Positions 8,335 through 17,347 of a stretch of 64,000 nucleotides of DNA are shown one piece after another. Every line of letters begins with the position of its first letter. Positions within the stretch are counted from its first letter, which is position 1. The notes under the pieces are model-generated. The model was not told the DNA's origin. It did no database searches and worked only from the letters and a program-made list of their open reading frames with translations. The position numbers and the translations under genes were made by a program. This stretch comes from Thiocapsa sp. (GTDB taxonomy: Bacteria > Pseudomonadota > Gammaproteobacteria > Chromatiales > Chromatiaceae), in contig NZ_JAJDNA010000100.1 in NCBI RefSeq assembly GCF_022340925.1, positions 33,638 through 97,637 on the forward strand, given 5' to 3'.

Positions 8335-11300
8335 GTGTCCGTCGCGTACGCCGAGCTCTGCTGCCGTTCAAACTTCTCCTTCCTGCGCGGCGCCTCCCAC
8401 CCCGAGGAGCTCGTCCGGCGTGCCTCTGATTTGGGCTATCGCGCGCTTGCTCTGACCGACCGCTGCTCGTTTTCGGGTGTGGTGCGTGCACACGCGGAGG
8501 CCAAATCACTCGGTTTTGCGCTCATCATCGGGAGCGAGCTGCCCTTGGAATCTGGCCTGCGTCTGGTGGCGTTGGCTGTCAACCGCGACGGCTACGGCAA
8601 CCTCTCGATGCTGATCTCACGCGCTCGACGGCGTGCCAAGAAGGGGGACTTCCGTCTCCTGCCATCCGATCTGGATGATGGTCTCCCCGACTGCCTGCTG
8701 CTCTGGCTTCCCGATGTGGAGACCGATCCCGCGACCGGCTACAGGCTGGCCGAGCGTCTGCGGGGCCGGTTGTGGATCGGGGTGAGCCTGCTGCGTCGCG
8801 GCGGGGATCGGGCGCGTCTCGAACGCCTGCAACGGCTCGGACAGGCCTGCGGACTCCCTCTCGTGGCGGTGGGCGAGGTCTCCATGCATGTGCCGAGCCG
8901 CCGGTCGCTGCTCGATACCCTGACCGCAATCCGACTCGGGGTGAGGGTGGACAGTGTCGGTGCCGCGTTGGCGCAGAATCGGGAGAACCATCTGCGTCGC
9001 CTGCAGGATCTCGGGCGCTTCTATCCCCCGTCGCTGCTCGCCGAGACACTGGAGATCGCGTCCGCCTGCCGTTTCACGCTCGACGAGCTGCGTTATGAGT
9101 ATCCGGATGAGCTGGTCCCGTCCGGCATCTCCCCAAGGATTCATCTGCGCCGCCTGACCGAGCAGGGCGCCCGTGAGCGCTTCCCGGGCGGCGTGCCCCC
9201 AAGTGTACAGTCGATGCTTGAGCATGAGCTGAACTTGATCGGCGAGCTCGCCTATGAGCCCTATTTCCTTACGGTTCATGACATCGTTCGGTTTGCACGC
9301 TCACGCGGGATCCTGTGTCAGGGCCGCGGGTCGGCGGCCAACTCGGCGGTCTGCTATTGCCTGGGGATCACCGAGGTTGACCCATCGCGCATGGAGATGC
9401 TCTTCGAACGATTCATCTCGCGCGAGCGCGGCGAGCCGCCGGACATCGATGTGGACTTTGAGCACCAGCGGCGCGAGGAGGTGATCCAGTACGTCTATGC
9501 CAAATACGGCCGCGAGCGCGCCGCCTTGGCGGCGAGCCTGGTCTGCTATCGCCCACGGAGCGCGGTGCGTGACGTGGGCAAGGCGCTCGGCATGGGTCCG
9601 GATCAGGTCGATCGTCTGGCGCGCAATCTCAACTGGTGGGATGGACAGGCGATCGCGCCTGAACGGCTGCGTGAGGTGGGGCTGGATCCGTATGACCCGT
9701 TGGTGCTCAAGACCATGCGTCTGGTCCATGAGCTGTTGGGTTTTCCCCGGCATCTCTCCCAGCATGTCGGCGGCTTCGTCATCGCGCGCGATGATCTGCA
9801 CCGGCTCGTGCCGATCGAGAATGCGGCCATGGACAGGCGCACCGTCATCCAATGGGACAAGGACGACCTGGAGTCGCTCGGGCTGCTCAAGGTCGACTGC
9901 CTGGCGCTGGGGATGCTCAGTGCCATTCGTCGAGCACTGGACCTCATCAACGGCTTTCGCAAGACCGACCTGCGCCTCGCTGATATCCCGCCGGAGGATC
10001 CTCTGGTCTACCGAATGATTCAGCGCGGCGAGACTACGGGTGTCTTCCAGATCGAGTCGCGCGCGCAGATGGCGATGCTGCCGCGGCTCAAGCCGGCCTG
10101 CTTCTACGACCTGGTGATTGAGGTGGCGATCGTCCGCCCGGGGCCCATCCAGGGCGACATGGTGCACCCCTATCTGCGGCGCCGTCAGGGATTGGAGCCC
10201 GTGACCTATCCGTCCGAGGCGGTCAGAGAGGTGCTGGGCCGTACCCTCGGGGTTCCGATCTTCCAGGAGCAGGTGATCAAGGTGGCCACGGTGGCGGCCG
10301 GTTTCTCGCCGGGCGAGGCGGATGAGGTCCGCCGCTCGATGGCTGCCTGGCGCCGTCGCGGAGGGCTCGAGGGACTGCGCGGACGCCTGGTCGGGGGCAT
10401 GGTGATGCGCGGTTACACGCTGGCCTTCGCCGAGCAGATCTATCACCAGATCCTGGGCTTTGGTGAGTATGGTTTCCCGGAGTCCCACGCGGCAAGCTTC
10501 GCCTTGCTCGTGTATGTTTCCGCCTGGCTCAAGCATCACGAGCCAGCCGCCTTCTTCGCCGCCCTCCTCGATAGCCAGCCCATGGGTTTCTATGCCCCAG
10601 CCCAGTTGATCCGGGAGGCACGTCGCCAGGGAGTCGAGGTGCGACCGGTCGATGTCTGTGCGAGCAACTGGGATTGCCGCTTGGAGCCGGCTCGCGATGG
10701 CGCGGCAACGCTGCGGCTCGGCCTCTGCATGGTCAAGGGGCTCTCGCAGGCCGGCGCGGAGCAACTGGTCCAGCAGCGCCAGGAGCGTCCTTGGTCGTCC
10801 CTGGCCGACCTGGAGGAGCGGGTCGGTCTGACCCGCAAGGACCTCAAGGCTCTGGCCGGTGCCGATGCACTGGCCGGTCTGACCGGAAACCGCCGCCTGG
10901 CCTTGTGGCAGGTTTGCGGGCTCGGCACGGACCTGCCCCTGGCGCCGCCCCCGCGCGATCCTGGCGCACTGCCCCTGTTGCCGGTCCCGAGCGAGGGTGC
11001 GGAGATCATTGCCGACTATCAGGCTTGCGGTCTTACACTGCGGCGACATCCATTGGCACTGCTACGACCGCGGCTCGAGCAGCGGCGTCTGCTGTCGGCG
11101 CGTGAGGTTGGCGAGGCACCACCGGGTGCACAGGTCCGGACCTCGGGTCTGGTGATCAACCGTCAGCGGCCGGCCTCCGCCAAAGACGTCACCTTCGTGA
11201 CACTCGAGGACGAGACCGGCTACGTCAATCTGTTGGTCTGGCCGGACTTGGCCGAGCGGCAGAGGACAGTGCTGCTCGGCGCCCGCCTGTTGTCAGTGGT

Positions 11301-11409
11301 CGGCGAGGTGCAGCGCCATAGCGGTGTGACTCATTTGATTGCGCGAAGGTTGGGCGACGACTCGGCGTTGCTCGGCGGACTCCTGACCCGGTCGCGCGAC
11401 TTTCGTTGA
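8335..11409 (+). CDS. dnaE2: Error-prone DNA polymerase III alpha subunit DnaE2
   Basis: A 1024-residue C-family polymerase: N-terminal PHP domain (AYAELCCRSNFSFLRGASHPEELV onwards), polymerase palm with catalytic acidic residues in PPDIDVDFEH, a fingers region with FQEQVIKVA, helix-hairpin-helix, and a C-terminal OB fold (VTFVTLEDETGYVNLLVW). The length and the lack of the extended DnaE C-terminus fit DnaE2, the SOS mutagenesis polymerase. It usually sits with imuA-imuB, but neither is next to it. The GTG at 8335 is the only early start: a stop codon lies in frame at 8302. The Shine-Dalgarno is weak. Confidence 0.93.
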   Translation: MSVAYAELCCRSNFSFLRGASHPEELVRRASDLGYRALALTDRCSFSGVVRAHAEAKSLGFALIIGSELPLESGLRLVALAVNRDGYGNLSMLISRARRRAKKGDFRLLPSDLDDGLPDCLLLWLPDVETDPATGYRLAERLRGRLWIGVSLLRRGGDRARLERLQRLGQACGLPLVAVGEVSMHVPSRRSLLDTLTAIRLGVRVDSVGAALAQNRENHLRRLQDLGRFYPPSLLAETLEIASACRFTLDELRYEYPDELVPSGISPRIHLRRLTEQGARERFPGGVPPSVQSMLEHELNLIGELAYEPYFLTVHDIVRFARSRGILCQGRGSAANSAVCYCLGITEVDPSRMEMLFERFISRERGEPPDIDVDFEHQRREEVIQYVYAKYGRERAALAASLVCYRPRSAVRDVGKALGMGPDQVDRLARNLNWWDGQAIAPERLREVGLDPYDPLVLKTMRLVHELLGFPRHLSQHVGGFVIARDDLHRLVPIENAAMDRRTVIQWDKDDLESLGLLKVDCLALGMLSAIRRALDLINGFRKTDLRLADIPPEDPLVYRMIQRGETTGVFQIESRAQMAMLPRLKPACFYDLVIEVAIVRPGPIQGDMVHPYLRRRQGLEPVTYPSEAVREVLGRTLGVPIFQEQVIKVATVAAGFSPGEADEVRRSMAAWRRRGGLEGLRGRLVGGMVMRGYTLAFAEQIYHQILGFGEYGFPESHAASFALLVYVSAWLKHHEPAAFFAALLDSQPMGFYAPAQLIREARRQGVEVRPVDVCASNWDCRLEPARDGAATLRLGLCMVKGLSQAGAEQLVQQRQERPWSSLADLEERVGLTRKDLKALAGADALAGLTGNRRLALWQVCGLGTDLPLAPPPRDPGALPLLPVPSEGAEIIADYQACGLTLRRHPLALLRPRLEQRRLLSAREVGEAPPGAQVRTSGLVINRQRPASAKDVTFVTLEDETGYVNLLVWPDLAERQRTVLLGARLLSVVGEVQRHSGVTHLIARRLGDDSALLGGLLTRSRDFR

Positions 11410-11795
11410 GGGGATCTCGCCGCTGGAGCAGCCCAGGGCGATCCCGCCACGCGGCAGACGCTGAAGTGGCGAGACCTTCGATCGGCGGGCCGCTTCGCAT
11501 CGGATGCGCCCGCTGTCTGCTCCGCCTGCCCAGCTCAACGGAACCAGGGTGTATGATCTCGAGCCCACATCCCTGTCTCCCAGTGCCGCGCTTTTCGGCA
11601 TCGCCTGGTCGGTGAGGGTGAGCGAGCCTGCGAAATCCCCACTTGCAGTGAGTCCAATCCGTGGGTCGTCAAGGCGCACATGCTTTGGCTCTGTCCGGAC
11701 TCGCGGTGGGCCGGCAACGGGACGAGTCGAGGATCGGCCTATGCGACGGATGTCACTCGGGTGGATGAATCCATTACAGCTCCCAAGGAGTGCAC
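11410..11795. other. Intergenic region, nothing recognised
   Basis: A 386 bp gap between dnaE2 and the bacteriohemerythrin gene. Open frames here are shadows without motifs. AAGGAG at 11785-11790 belongs to the downstream gene. No convincing terminator or operator was found. Confidence 0.5.
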
Positions 11796-12251
11796 ATGTT
11801 AAGAGATTGGTCTGACGCTTATCGGATCGGGATCGACGAGATCGATCAGCAGCATCAAGGCTTCTTCGCCGCATCACACCAGTTGTATGAGGCGATCCTC
11901 AACCGCGAGGGCCGGGAGGGCGTGATCGAGGCCCTCGCCTTCATGCGTGACTATGCCGAGACGCATTTCACCACCGAAGAAGACTTCATGCGCAGGCATG
12001 CGTACCCGGATCTCGCGGCGCATTTGCGGCAGCATATTGCCTTCATGCGTCATCTTGACGCACTGGAGGACGATCTTCGCACCTTCGGCGCCTCTCAAGA
12101 GTTGGCGGATCGGGCCTTGGACCTGACCCAGGATTGGTTGATCGATCACATCGCAGACGAGGACGTCCTTTACGCCCTGCATGTCAAGGCGGGGGGGCTT
12201 GGGGAGCGAAGGGCCGCGCACCTCGAACGACCGACAGATCCGGATCTGTGA
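11796..12251 (+). CDS. Bacteriohemerythrin
   Basis: A 151-residue oxygen-binding di-iron protein. The full ligand pattern is visible: His in IDQQHQGFF (near 21), His and Glu in HFTTEEDFM (near 57-61), paired His in HLRQHIAFM (near 75-79), and His and Asp in HIADED (near 115-119). Bacterial members supply or sense O2 and are common in microaerophiles and phototrophs. AAGGAG ends five bases before the ATG. The strong hairpin at 12354-12402 follows, before a convergent gene. Confidence 0.93.
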   Translation: MLRDWSDAYRIGIDEIDQQHQGFFAASHQLYEAILNREGREGVIEALAFMRDYAETHFTTEEDFMRRHAYPDLAAHLRQHIAFMRHLDALEDDLRTFGASQELADRALDLTQDWLIDHIADEDVLYALHVKAGGLGERRAAHLERPTDPDL

Positions 12252-12353
12252 GGACCGGTTGCGGCCTTCATCTCCGCTTCATCCGCAGCTGACCGGACGG
12301 AACCGGTCGCCTCTTGCTCTCCCGGGCGTCCATCATACCGTTGGGCGACGGCG

Positions 12354-12402
12354 CTGCCCGCCGGCACTTGCGGCTCCGCTGGCCGTGGGTGCCGGCGGGC
12401 AG
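12354..12402. terminator. Strong hairpin between convergent genes
   Basis: Positions 12354-12367 and 12389-12402 form a perfect 14-bp GC-rich inverted repeat (CTGCCCGCCGGCAC and its complement) around a 21-base loop. It lies between the bacteriohemerythrin gene and the convergent small-protein gene and probably protects both mRNA ends. There is no U-tract on either side, so it is not a classic intrinsic terminator. Confidence 0.6.
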
Positions 12403-12408
12403 TCTCAC

Positions 12409-12675
12409 TCAGGACGCCTTCTCGGCACCGTCCTTGACACTGACCTCGGGGCTGACCGCCTTCATCTTGCCCGAGCTGCGGCAATGGCTGGAGACTTCGA
12501 TTCCATCCTTCCGTGTATAACCCGCTTGCCAGCGGCAGTCCTCCGTAGTCTCGCAGACTTCCTGTTCCAGAGCTTTGCACGTGGATGCGGCCAAGACCTG
12601 GGTGCTGATTGCGAGCGCGATTGCTGCACTGGAGAGCGTGAACAGGAATGTGGAACGAAGCGTTGTGGTTCGCAT
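12409..12675 (-). CDS. Small secreted protein with four cysteines, function unknown
   Basis: The 88-residue product has a clear signal peptide (basic MRTTTLR start, hydrophobic stretch, cleavage near VLA-AST) and a short mature part with four Cys (CKALEQEVCETTEDCRW and SSHCRS), which could make two disulfides. The C-terminal 20 residues are charged and probably disordered. AAGGA lies eight bases before the ATG, and a good promoter is seen at 12741-12769. I do not recognise the family. Confidence 0.72.
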   Translation of the reverse strand: MRTTTLRSTFLFTLSSAAIALAISTQVLAASTCKALEQEVCETTEDCRWQAGYTRKDGIEVSSHCRSSGKMKAVSPEVSVKDGAEKAS

Positions 12676-12713
12676 GAGCGTGATCCTTGGTTGCGGTTTC
12701 GGGATTCACGTTG

Positions 12714-12727
12714 TCGTTTGTAAACGA
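12714..12727. promoter_or_regulatory. Palindrome in the leader of the small secreted protein gene
   Basis: TCGTTT-GT-AAACGA is a perfect 6-bp-arm palindrome between the predicted -10 box and the start codon. It could be an operator; the regulator is unknown. Confidence 0.35.
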
Positions 12728-12740
12728 AACGTGCTCGACA

Positions 12741-12769
12741 ACCATAGAACCAAAGTGTACACAAATCAA
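12741..12769 (-). promoter_or_regulatory. Sigma-70-like promoter of the small secreted protein gene
   Basis: Read on the minus strand, TTGATT (12769-12764) is followed after exactly 17 bp by TATGGT (12746-12741). The spacer contains the palindrome GTGTACAC, a possible regulator site. Confidence 0.55.
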
Positions 12770-12814
12770 GTACGATTTTCGCGCGCGAGCGGCTCGCTCA
12801 AGACGGCGGAAGGG

Positions 12815-13420
12815 CTAGCCCGCCGGCTTATCCGCGAGTCCGAGATAGCGCTGATGGAGCCGCTCCACCTGGGCCAGAAGTGCGCGGCGATCGCCGCTGT
12901 TGTCGATGATGTCGTCAGCCCTGGCCAGGCGCTCGGCGCGGCCGATCTGGCTTGCGACGATGTGTGCGATCTCGGTGTCCGCTAGACCGCTGCGTCGACG
13001 GACGCGCTCGAGCTGAACCGCTTGGGGAACATCGACGACCAACACGCGATCGGCAAGGTCCTGCTGATTGGTTTCGAACAGCAAGGGGATGACGAGCACC
13101 GCATAGGGTGTGTCGAGCGCCGCCAGACGCTGGAGCATCCGGCGTTTGATCCGAGGATGCAGAATGGCTTCCAGACGGCGGCGGGCCTCCGGGTCCCGGA
13201 ACACCAAGGTGCGCAGGGAGTCCCGATCGAGGCTGCCATCGGGGCGGATGACCTCTGATCCGAAGGCGGCGGCGATCTCGTTGGCGGCCGGGCTGCCCGG
13301 CGCAGCCAGCTCGCGTGCCAAGACGTCCGTGTCGATCACCCCCGCGCCGCGGGCCGCCAGCGCGTCCGCCACTGTCGATTTGCCGCTTCCGATGCCGCCA
13401 GTCAGTCCAATGACCAACAC
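12815..13420 (-). CDS. coaE: Dephospho-CoA kinase
   Basis: Phosphorylates the ribose 3'-OH of dephospho-CoA, the last step of CoA synthesis. The 201-residue protein has the P-loop GLTGGIGSGKS at its start, DTDVLARE, the ILHPRIKRRM segment and VLVIPLLFET, all family hallmarks. The start appears to be GTG at 13420, with TAGGCG upstream. It follows pilD by nine bases; the pilB-pilC-pilD-coaE order is common in gammaproteobacteria. Confidence 0.94.
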   Translation of the reverse strand: MLVIGLTGGIGSGKSTVADALAARGAGVIDTDVLARELAAPGSPAANEIAAAFGSEVIRPDGSLDRDSLRTLVFRDPEARRRLEAILHPRIKRRMLQRLAALDTPYAVLVIPLLFETNQQDLADRVLVVDVPQAVQLERVRRRSGLADTEIAHIVASQIGRAERLARADDIIDNSGDRRALLAQVERLHQRYLGLADKPAG

Positions 13421-13429
13421 GATCGACGC

Positions 13430-14314
13430 CTAGCCGAGGCCAACCGTCTGGAGATAGACTCGGTTGATCTGCTCCCCCCAGATCAAGCTGATCCATCCCG
13501 CGACGGCGAGAAAGGGTCCGAAGGGTATGGGTGAGCCCCGTGCATGTCGCCCGCTCAGGATCAGGATCACCCCAAGCGACGCCCCGGTGAATGCCGACAA
13601 GAGGACGATCTGAGGCAGAGATTGCCAGCCCAGCCAGGCGCCGAGGACCGCCAGGAGCTTGAAGTCGCCGTAGCCCATCCCTTCCTTGCCGGTAATCAAC
13701 CGAAACAGGTGGAAGACGATCCACAGGCTGAGATAGCCGGCGACGGCGCCGATAATGGCCGAGTGGCTGTCGGTGAAGACGCCGAAGAGGCTCAGGATCA
13801 ACCCGAGCCAAACGAGCGGCAAGGTCATGCTGTCCGGCAACAGCTGGGTATCATAATCGATGACCGCGAGTGCGATCAGTGCCCAGGTCAAGAGCAGCGC
13901 AGGGGCGGTCTGCACGCTCAGACCGAAGTGCAGGATGACCGCGACGGTCAGCACCGCGGTGAAGCCCTCCACCAGCGGGTAGCGCACGCCGATTGTGCCG
14001 CCGCACGCCGAGCAGCGCCCGCCCAGGAGCAGATAGCTCAGTAGAGGGATGTTCTCGTAGGCTCGAATTCGATGCCCGCAGTGCGTGCATGTGGAGGGCG
14101 GGTGCGCCAGTGAGATGCGTGCCGGCTCCGGGTGGTCGGTGCCAGCGCCGTCGTCGCCCGCCAGTTCCGCGCAGTCTCGTGTCCAAGCCGCCTCAAGCAT
14201 CCGAGGCAGCCGCAGGATCACCACGTTCAGAAAGCTTCCGGCGACCAGGCCAAGCAGGACGGTGGTCCCGTAGAGCAGCGGCGGGCTGTGCTCGGCGATA
14301 TCAATCCAGCTCAT
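13430..14314 (-). CDS. pilD: Type IV prepilin peptidase / N-methyltransferase
   Basis: Inner-membrane aspartic protease that cleaves prepilin leader peptides and methylates the new N-terminus. The 294-residue protein has an N-terminal membrane segment, a zinc-binding four-Cys loop (CTHCGHRIRAYENIP and RCSACGG, about 77-112), and the catalytic aspartates in VIDYDTQLLPD and GMGYGDFKLLAVLGAWLG. It lies 30 bp after pilC and nine bp before coaE in one minus-strand operon. Confidence 0.95.
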   Translation of the reverse strand: MSWIDIAEHSPPLLYGTTVLLGLVAGSFLNVVILRLPRMLEAAWTRDCAELAGDDGAGTDHPEPARISLAHPPSTCTHCGHRIRAYENIPLLSYLLLGGRCSACGGTIGVRYPLVEGFTAVLTVAVILHFGLSVQTAPALLLTWALIALAVIDYDTQLLPDSMTLPLVWLGLILSLFGVFTDSHSAIIGAVAGYLSLWIVFHLFRLITGKEGMGYGDFKLLAVLGAWLGWQSLPQIVLLSAFTGASLGVILILSGRHARGSPIPFGPFLAVAGWISLIWGEQINRVYLQTVGLG

Positions 14315-14344
14315 AGGGCGCCTCCATGGCGGCAGATCGTAGGG

Positions 14345-15613
14345 TCAGACCACGGCGGCCAGTTTGAAGATCGGCAGATACATGGCGATGATCAGGCTGC
14401 CGACGAGCCCGCCGATCACGACCATGATCATGGGCTCGAGCAGACTGCTCAGGCTGTCAACCGCGTTATCGACCTGTTCTTCGTAGAAGTCGGCGACCTT
14501 CGCCAGCATCTCATCGAGTGACCCGGATTCCTCCCCGATGGCGGTCATCTGAATAACCATGTGCGGGAACAGTGCCTGCTGGCGCATCGACAGCTGCAGG
14601 GACTGACCGGTGGCCACCTCCTCGCGCATCTTCAAGACGGCATTCTGGTAGACGATATTGCCGGTCGCACCCGAGACCGAGTCGAGGGCCTCGACCAGTG
14701 GCACCCCCGCCGCGAACATGGTCGAGAGCGTGCGGGCGAAGCGCGCCAGCGCGGCCTTGTGCAGGATCGGCCCGATCACCGGGATCCTGAGAACGGCGCG
14801 ATCGACGATCTCGCGGAAGCGGCGTGATCGCTTGAACACATTGGCGACGACGTAGGACGCGGCGCCCAATGCGAGAAGGACCACCCACCACCAACGGCGC
14901 AGCATGTCAGACAATCCGATGACCAACAGCGTGAAGGCGGGGAGATCGGCGCCGAAGCTCGAGAACAGCTCCTTGAACTGGGGGATCACGAAGATGAGGA
15001 GGACCGCGCTAACGATGATGGCCACCGCGATGACCGCCAGTGGATAGAACATCGCCTTCTTGATCTTGCCCTTGATGGATTCGGTCTTCTCCTTGTAGGT
15101 CGCGATCTTGTCGAGGAGGACGTCCAAGACCCCGGCCTGCTCGCCGGCGGCGACCAGGTTGCAGACCAGGTCGTCAAAATAGAGTGGATACTTGCCCAAG
15201 GCGAGTGCCATGGATGTGCCGCTCTCGATATCCTGCTTGATCGCCAGGATCATGTCCTGCATCGCCGGATTCTCATGCCCGCGGCCGACGATGTCGAAGG
15301 CCTGCACCAAGGGCACCCCGGCGGACATCATAGTGGCGAGCTGGCGGCTGAAGATGGCGAGGTCGGCGCTGGTGATCTTCCTCTTGCCGCCGAATAGCGG
15401 CTGGGGCTTTTTCTTGACCTTGGTGAGGCTCACGCCCTGCCGCTTCAGGTCGGCCCTGACCAGTGTCATGTTGGGTGCGCGGGTCTCACCGGTAATTCGG
15501 GTGCCACGACGGTCGCGGCCTTCCCAGGTGAAGACATAGGCCTTCTCGGCTTGGGGCTTCGTCCTGAGCTTCCTCTTCACTGCCGTTGCCATTTCCGTTT
15601 CCCTTGCAGTCAT
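14345..15613 (-). CDS. pilC: Type IV pilus inner-membrane platform protein PilC
   Basis: Polytopic platform protein of the type IV pilus assembly machine. The 422-residue product has two repeated GspF/T2SSF domains, with the signatures FSRQLATMMSAGVPLVQAFD (about 88-108) and FARTLSTMFAAGVPLVEALD (about 290-310), and three hydrophobic helices. The ATG at 15613 overlaps the pilB stop by four bases (ATGA), implying translational coupling; an ATG seven codons later at 15592 has a better Shine-Dalgarno. Confidence 0.95.
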   Translation of the reverse strand: MTARETEMATAVKRKLRTKPQAEKAYVFTWEGRDRRGTRITGETRAPNMTLVRADLKRQGVSLTKVKKKPQPLFGGKRKITSADLAIFSRQLATMMSAGVPLVQAFDIVGRGHENPAMQDMILAIKQDIESGTSMALALGKYPLYFDDLVCNLVAAGEQAGVLDVLLDKIATYKEKTESIKGKIKKAMFYPLAVIAVAIIVSAVLLIFVIPQFKELFSSFGADLPAFTLLVIGLSDMLRRWWWVVLLALGAASYVVANVFKRSRRFREIVDRAVLRIPVIGPILHKAALARFARTLSTMFAAGVPLVEALDSVSGATGNIVYQNAVLKMREEVATGQSLQLSMRQQALFPHMVIQMTAIGEESGSLDEMLAKVADFYEEQVDNAVDSLSSLLEPMIMVVIGGLVGSLIIAMYLPIFKLAAVV

Positions 15614-17328
15614 TCCTTGGTGACACGGTGGAGCTCTTCGAGGCTCGTCACCCCTTCCTTAACCTTGTTGAGACCGGATTGTCTCAGGTCGTAGACGCCC
15701 TCTCGCTGAGCTTGGTCAGCCAACTCCATTGAGTTGCCGCCATCGAGGATCAGCCGCCGAATGGCATCGGAGACTGGCATGACCTGGAAGATGCCGACGC
15801 GGCCCCGATAGCCATTCGTGCAGCGCTCGCAACCGACCGGTCCGTAGACCACGACACCGTTTTCGATCTCCTCCTCGCTGAAACCTTCTTGGACCAGGAC
15901 CTCATGCGGGAGGTCCTCGGGTGCCTTGCAGTGCGGGCAGAGCCTTCGTGCGAGGCGCTGTGCCATGATGAGCAGCACCGATGACGCGATGTTGAACGGC
16001 GCCACGCCCATGTTGGCGAGACGCGTCAGGGTTTGAGGGGCATCGTTGGTGTGCAGCGTGGACAAGACCAGGTGTCCCGTCTGCGCCGCCTTGATCGCGA
16101 TCTCGGCGGTCTCGATGTCGCGGATCTCACCGACCATGATGATATCGGGGTCCTGGCGCAGAAATGCCCGCAGGGCGGCGGCGAAGGTCAGCCCCGTCTT
16201 CGGGTTCATGTTTACCTGGTTGATCCCGGGGACCTGGATCTCAACCGGGTCCTCGACGGTCGAGATGTTGATATCGGGCCGATTGAGGAGATTGAGGGCG
16301 GTATAGAGCGACACTGTTTTCCCTGATCCGGTGGGGCCGGTGACCAGGATCATGCCATACGGCTTCTGAATGGCATTGAGAAATGCCTCACGTTGCTCGG
16401 GCTCGAACCCAAGGGACTCAATGCCCACCTGAGCCGACGCGGAGTCCAGGATGCGCAGCACGACCTTCTCGCCATAGAGGGTCGGCAAGGTGTTGACCCG
16501 GAAATCGATGTCGCGCGACCGGCTCACCTTGAGCTTGATCCGCCCGTCCTGAGGCACGCGGCGCTCGGCGATGTTCATCCTGGACATGACCTTGAGCCGA
16601 GCGATCAGGCGGCCGGCGATCTTGAGAGGCGGGCTCGCGATCTCGCGCAACATGCCGTCCTGCCTGAAGCGTACCCGGAAGAATTTCTCGTAGGGCTCGA
16701 AGTGGATATCCGAGGCGTTGGCCGCGATGGCGTCGACCAGCACCTTGTTGACGTACCGCACGATCGGCGCATCGTCGACGTTGAGGTCAGCGTCGTCACG
16801 CGACTCTTCGGCATCCGGGGCAATCTCGAGTTTTTCCAGGTCCGCGTCCATGAGGTCGTTCATGGTCGTGTCCTGGGCCTCAATAGCGGCGTCGATCGCC
16901 GCCTTGAGCTTGTCCTCCTCCACCAGGACGGCCTCGGTGGCCAGACCGGTGTTGAATCGGATCTCCTCGAGTGCCTTGTCGTTGGTCGGATCGGAGATGG
17001 CAAGGAACAGCCGGTTGCCGCGGCGGAAGACCGGCAGGGCACGGTGTTTGCTGATCAGGCGCTCATCGACGAGACTGATTGGGAGGTTGAGAAGGTCAAT
17101 GGCATGCAGGTCCAGCAGCGGAACGCCGAACTCATGGGATGCGGCGATCGCGATCCGCCGGCCGTCGAGCAGCTTCTGCTGAACCAGATAGGGCACGAAA
17201 GGCTGACGGCGCCGCGTCGCCTCTTCATAGGCGGCGATCGCCTGCTGCTCCGTGATCAGATGATCGCGCACGAGGCGCCAAGCGAGTCCTGAGAGCTTGT
17301 CTTTGGCTTCGACTTGATCCGTAGTCAT
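15610..17328 (-). CDS. pilB: Type IV pilus extension ATPase PilB
   Basis: Hexameric cytoplasmic ATPase that powers pilus extension. The 572-residue protein has an N-terminal GspE-type domain (about 1-150), Walker A GPTGSGKTVSLY (about 335), Asp box, Walker B with IIMVGEIRDIETAE, His box and a tetra-Cys zinc motif (CPHCKAP and CERCTNGYRGR, about 460-505). ATG at 17328 is preferred; GTG at 17340 is an alternative. It precedes pilC with a four-base overlap. No pilin gene is adjacent; upstream is the NYN/cold-shock gene. Confidence 0.95.
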   Translation of the reverse strand: MTTDQVEAKDKLSGLAWRLVRDHLITEQQAIAAYEEATRRRQPFVPYLVQQKLLDGRRIAIAASHEFGVPLLDLHAIDLLNLPISLVDERLISKHRALPVFRRGNRLFLAISDPTNDKALEEIRFNTGLATEAVLVEEDKLKAAIDAAIEAQDTTMNDLMDADLEKLEIAPDAEESRDDADLNVDDAPIVRYVNKVLVDAIAANASDIHFEPYEKFFRVRFRQDGMLREIASPPLKIAGRLIARLKVMSRMNIAERRVPQDGRIKLKVSRSRDIDFRVNTLPTLYGEKVVLRILDSASAQVGIESLGFEPEQREAFLNAIQKPYGMILVTGPTGSGKTVSLYTALNLLNRPDINISTVEDPVEIQVPGINQVNMNPKTGLTFAAALRAFLRQDPDIIMVGEIRDIETAEIAIKAAQTGHLVLSTLHTNDAPQTLTRLANMGVAPFNIASSVLLIMAQRLARRLCPHCKAPEDLPHEVLVQEGFSEEEIENGVVVYGPVGCERCTNGYRGRVGIFQVMPVSDAIRRLILDGGNSMELADQAQREGVYDLRQSGLNKVKEGVTSLEELHRVTKE

Positions 17329-17347
17329 TGGGGGGCGCACTCCGGCG

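Noticed and set aside
9301..11049. 582-codon minus-strand frame opposite dnaE2
   Set aside because: Antisense shadow of a long GC-rich gene; no domain motifs and the plus frame is clearly DnaE2.
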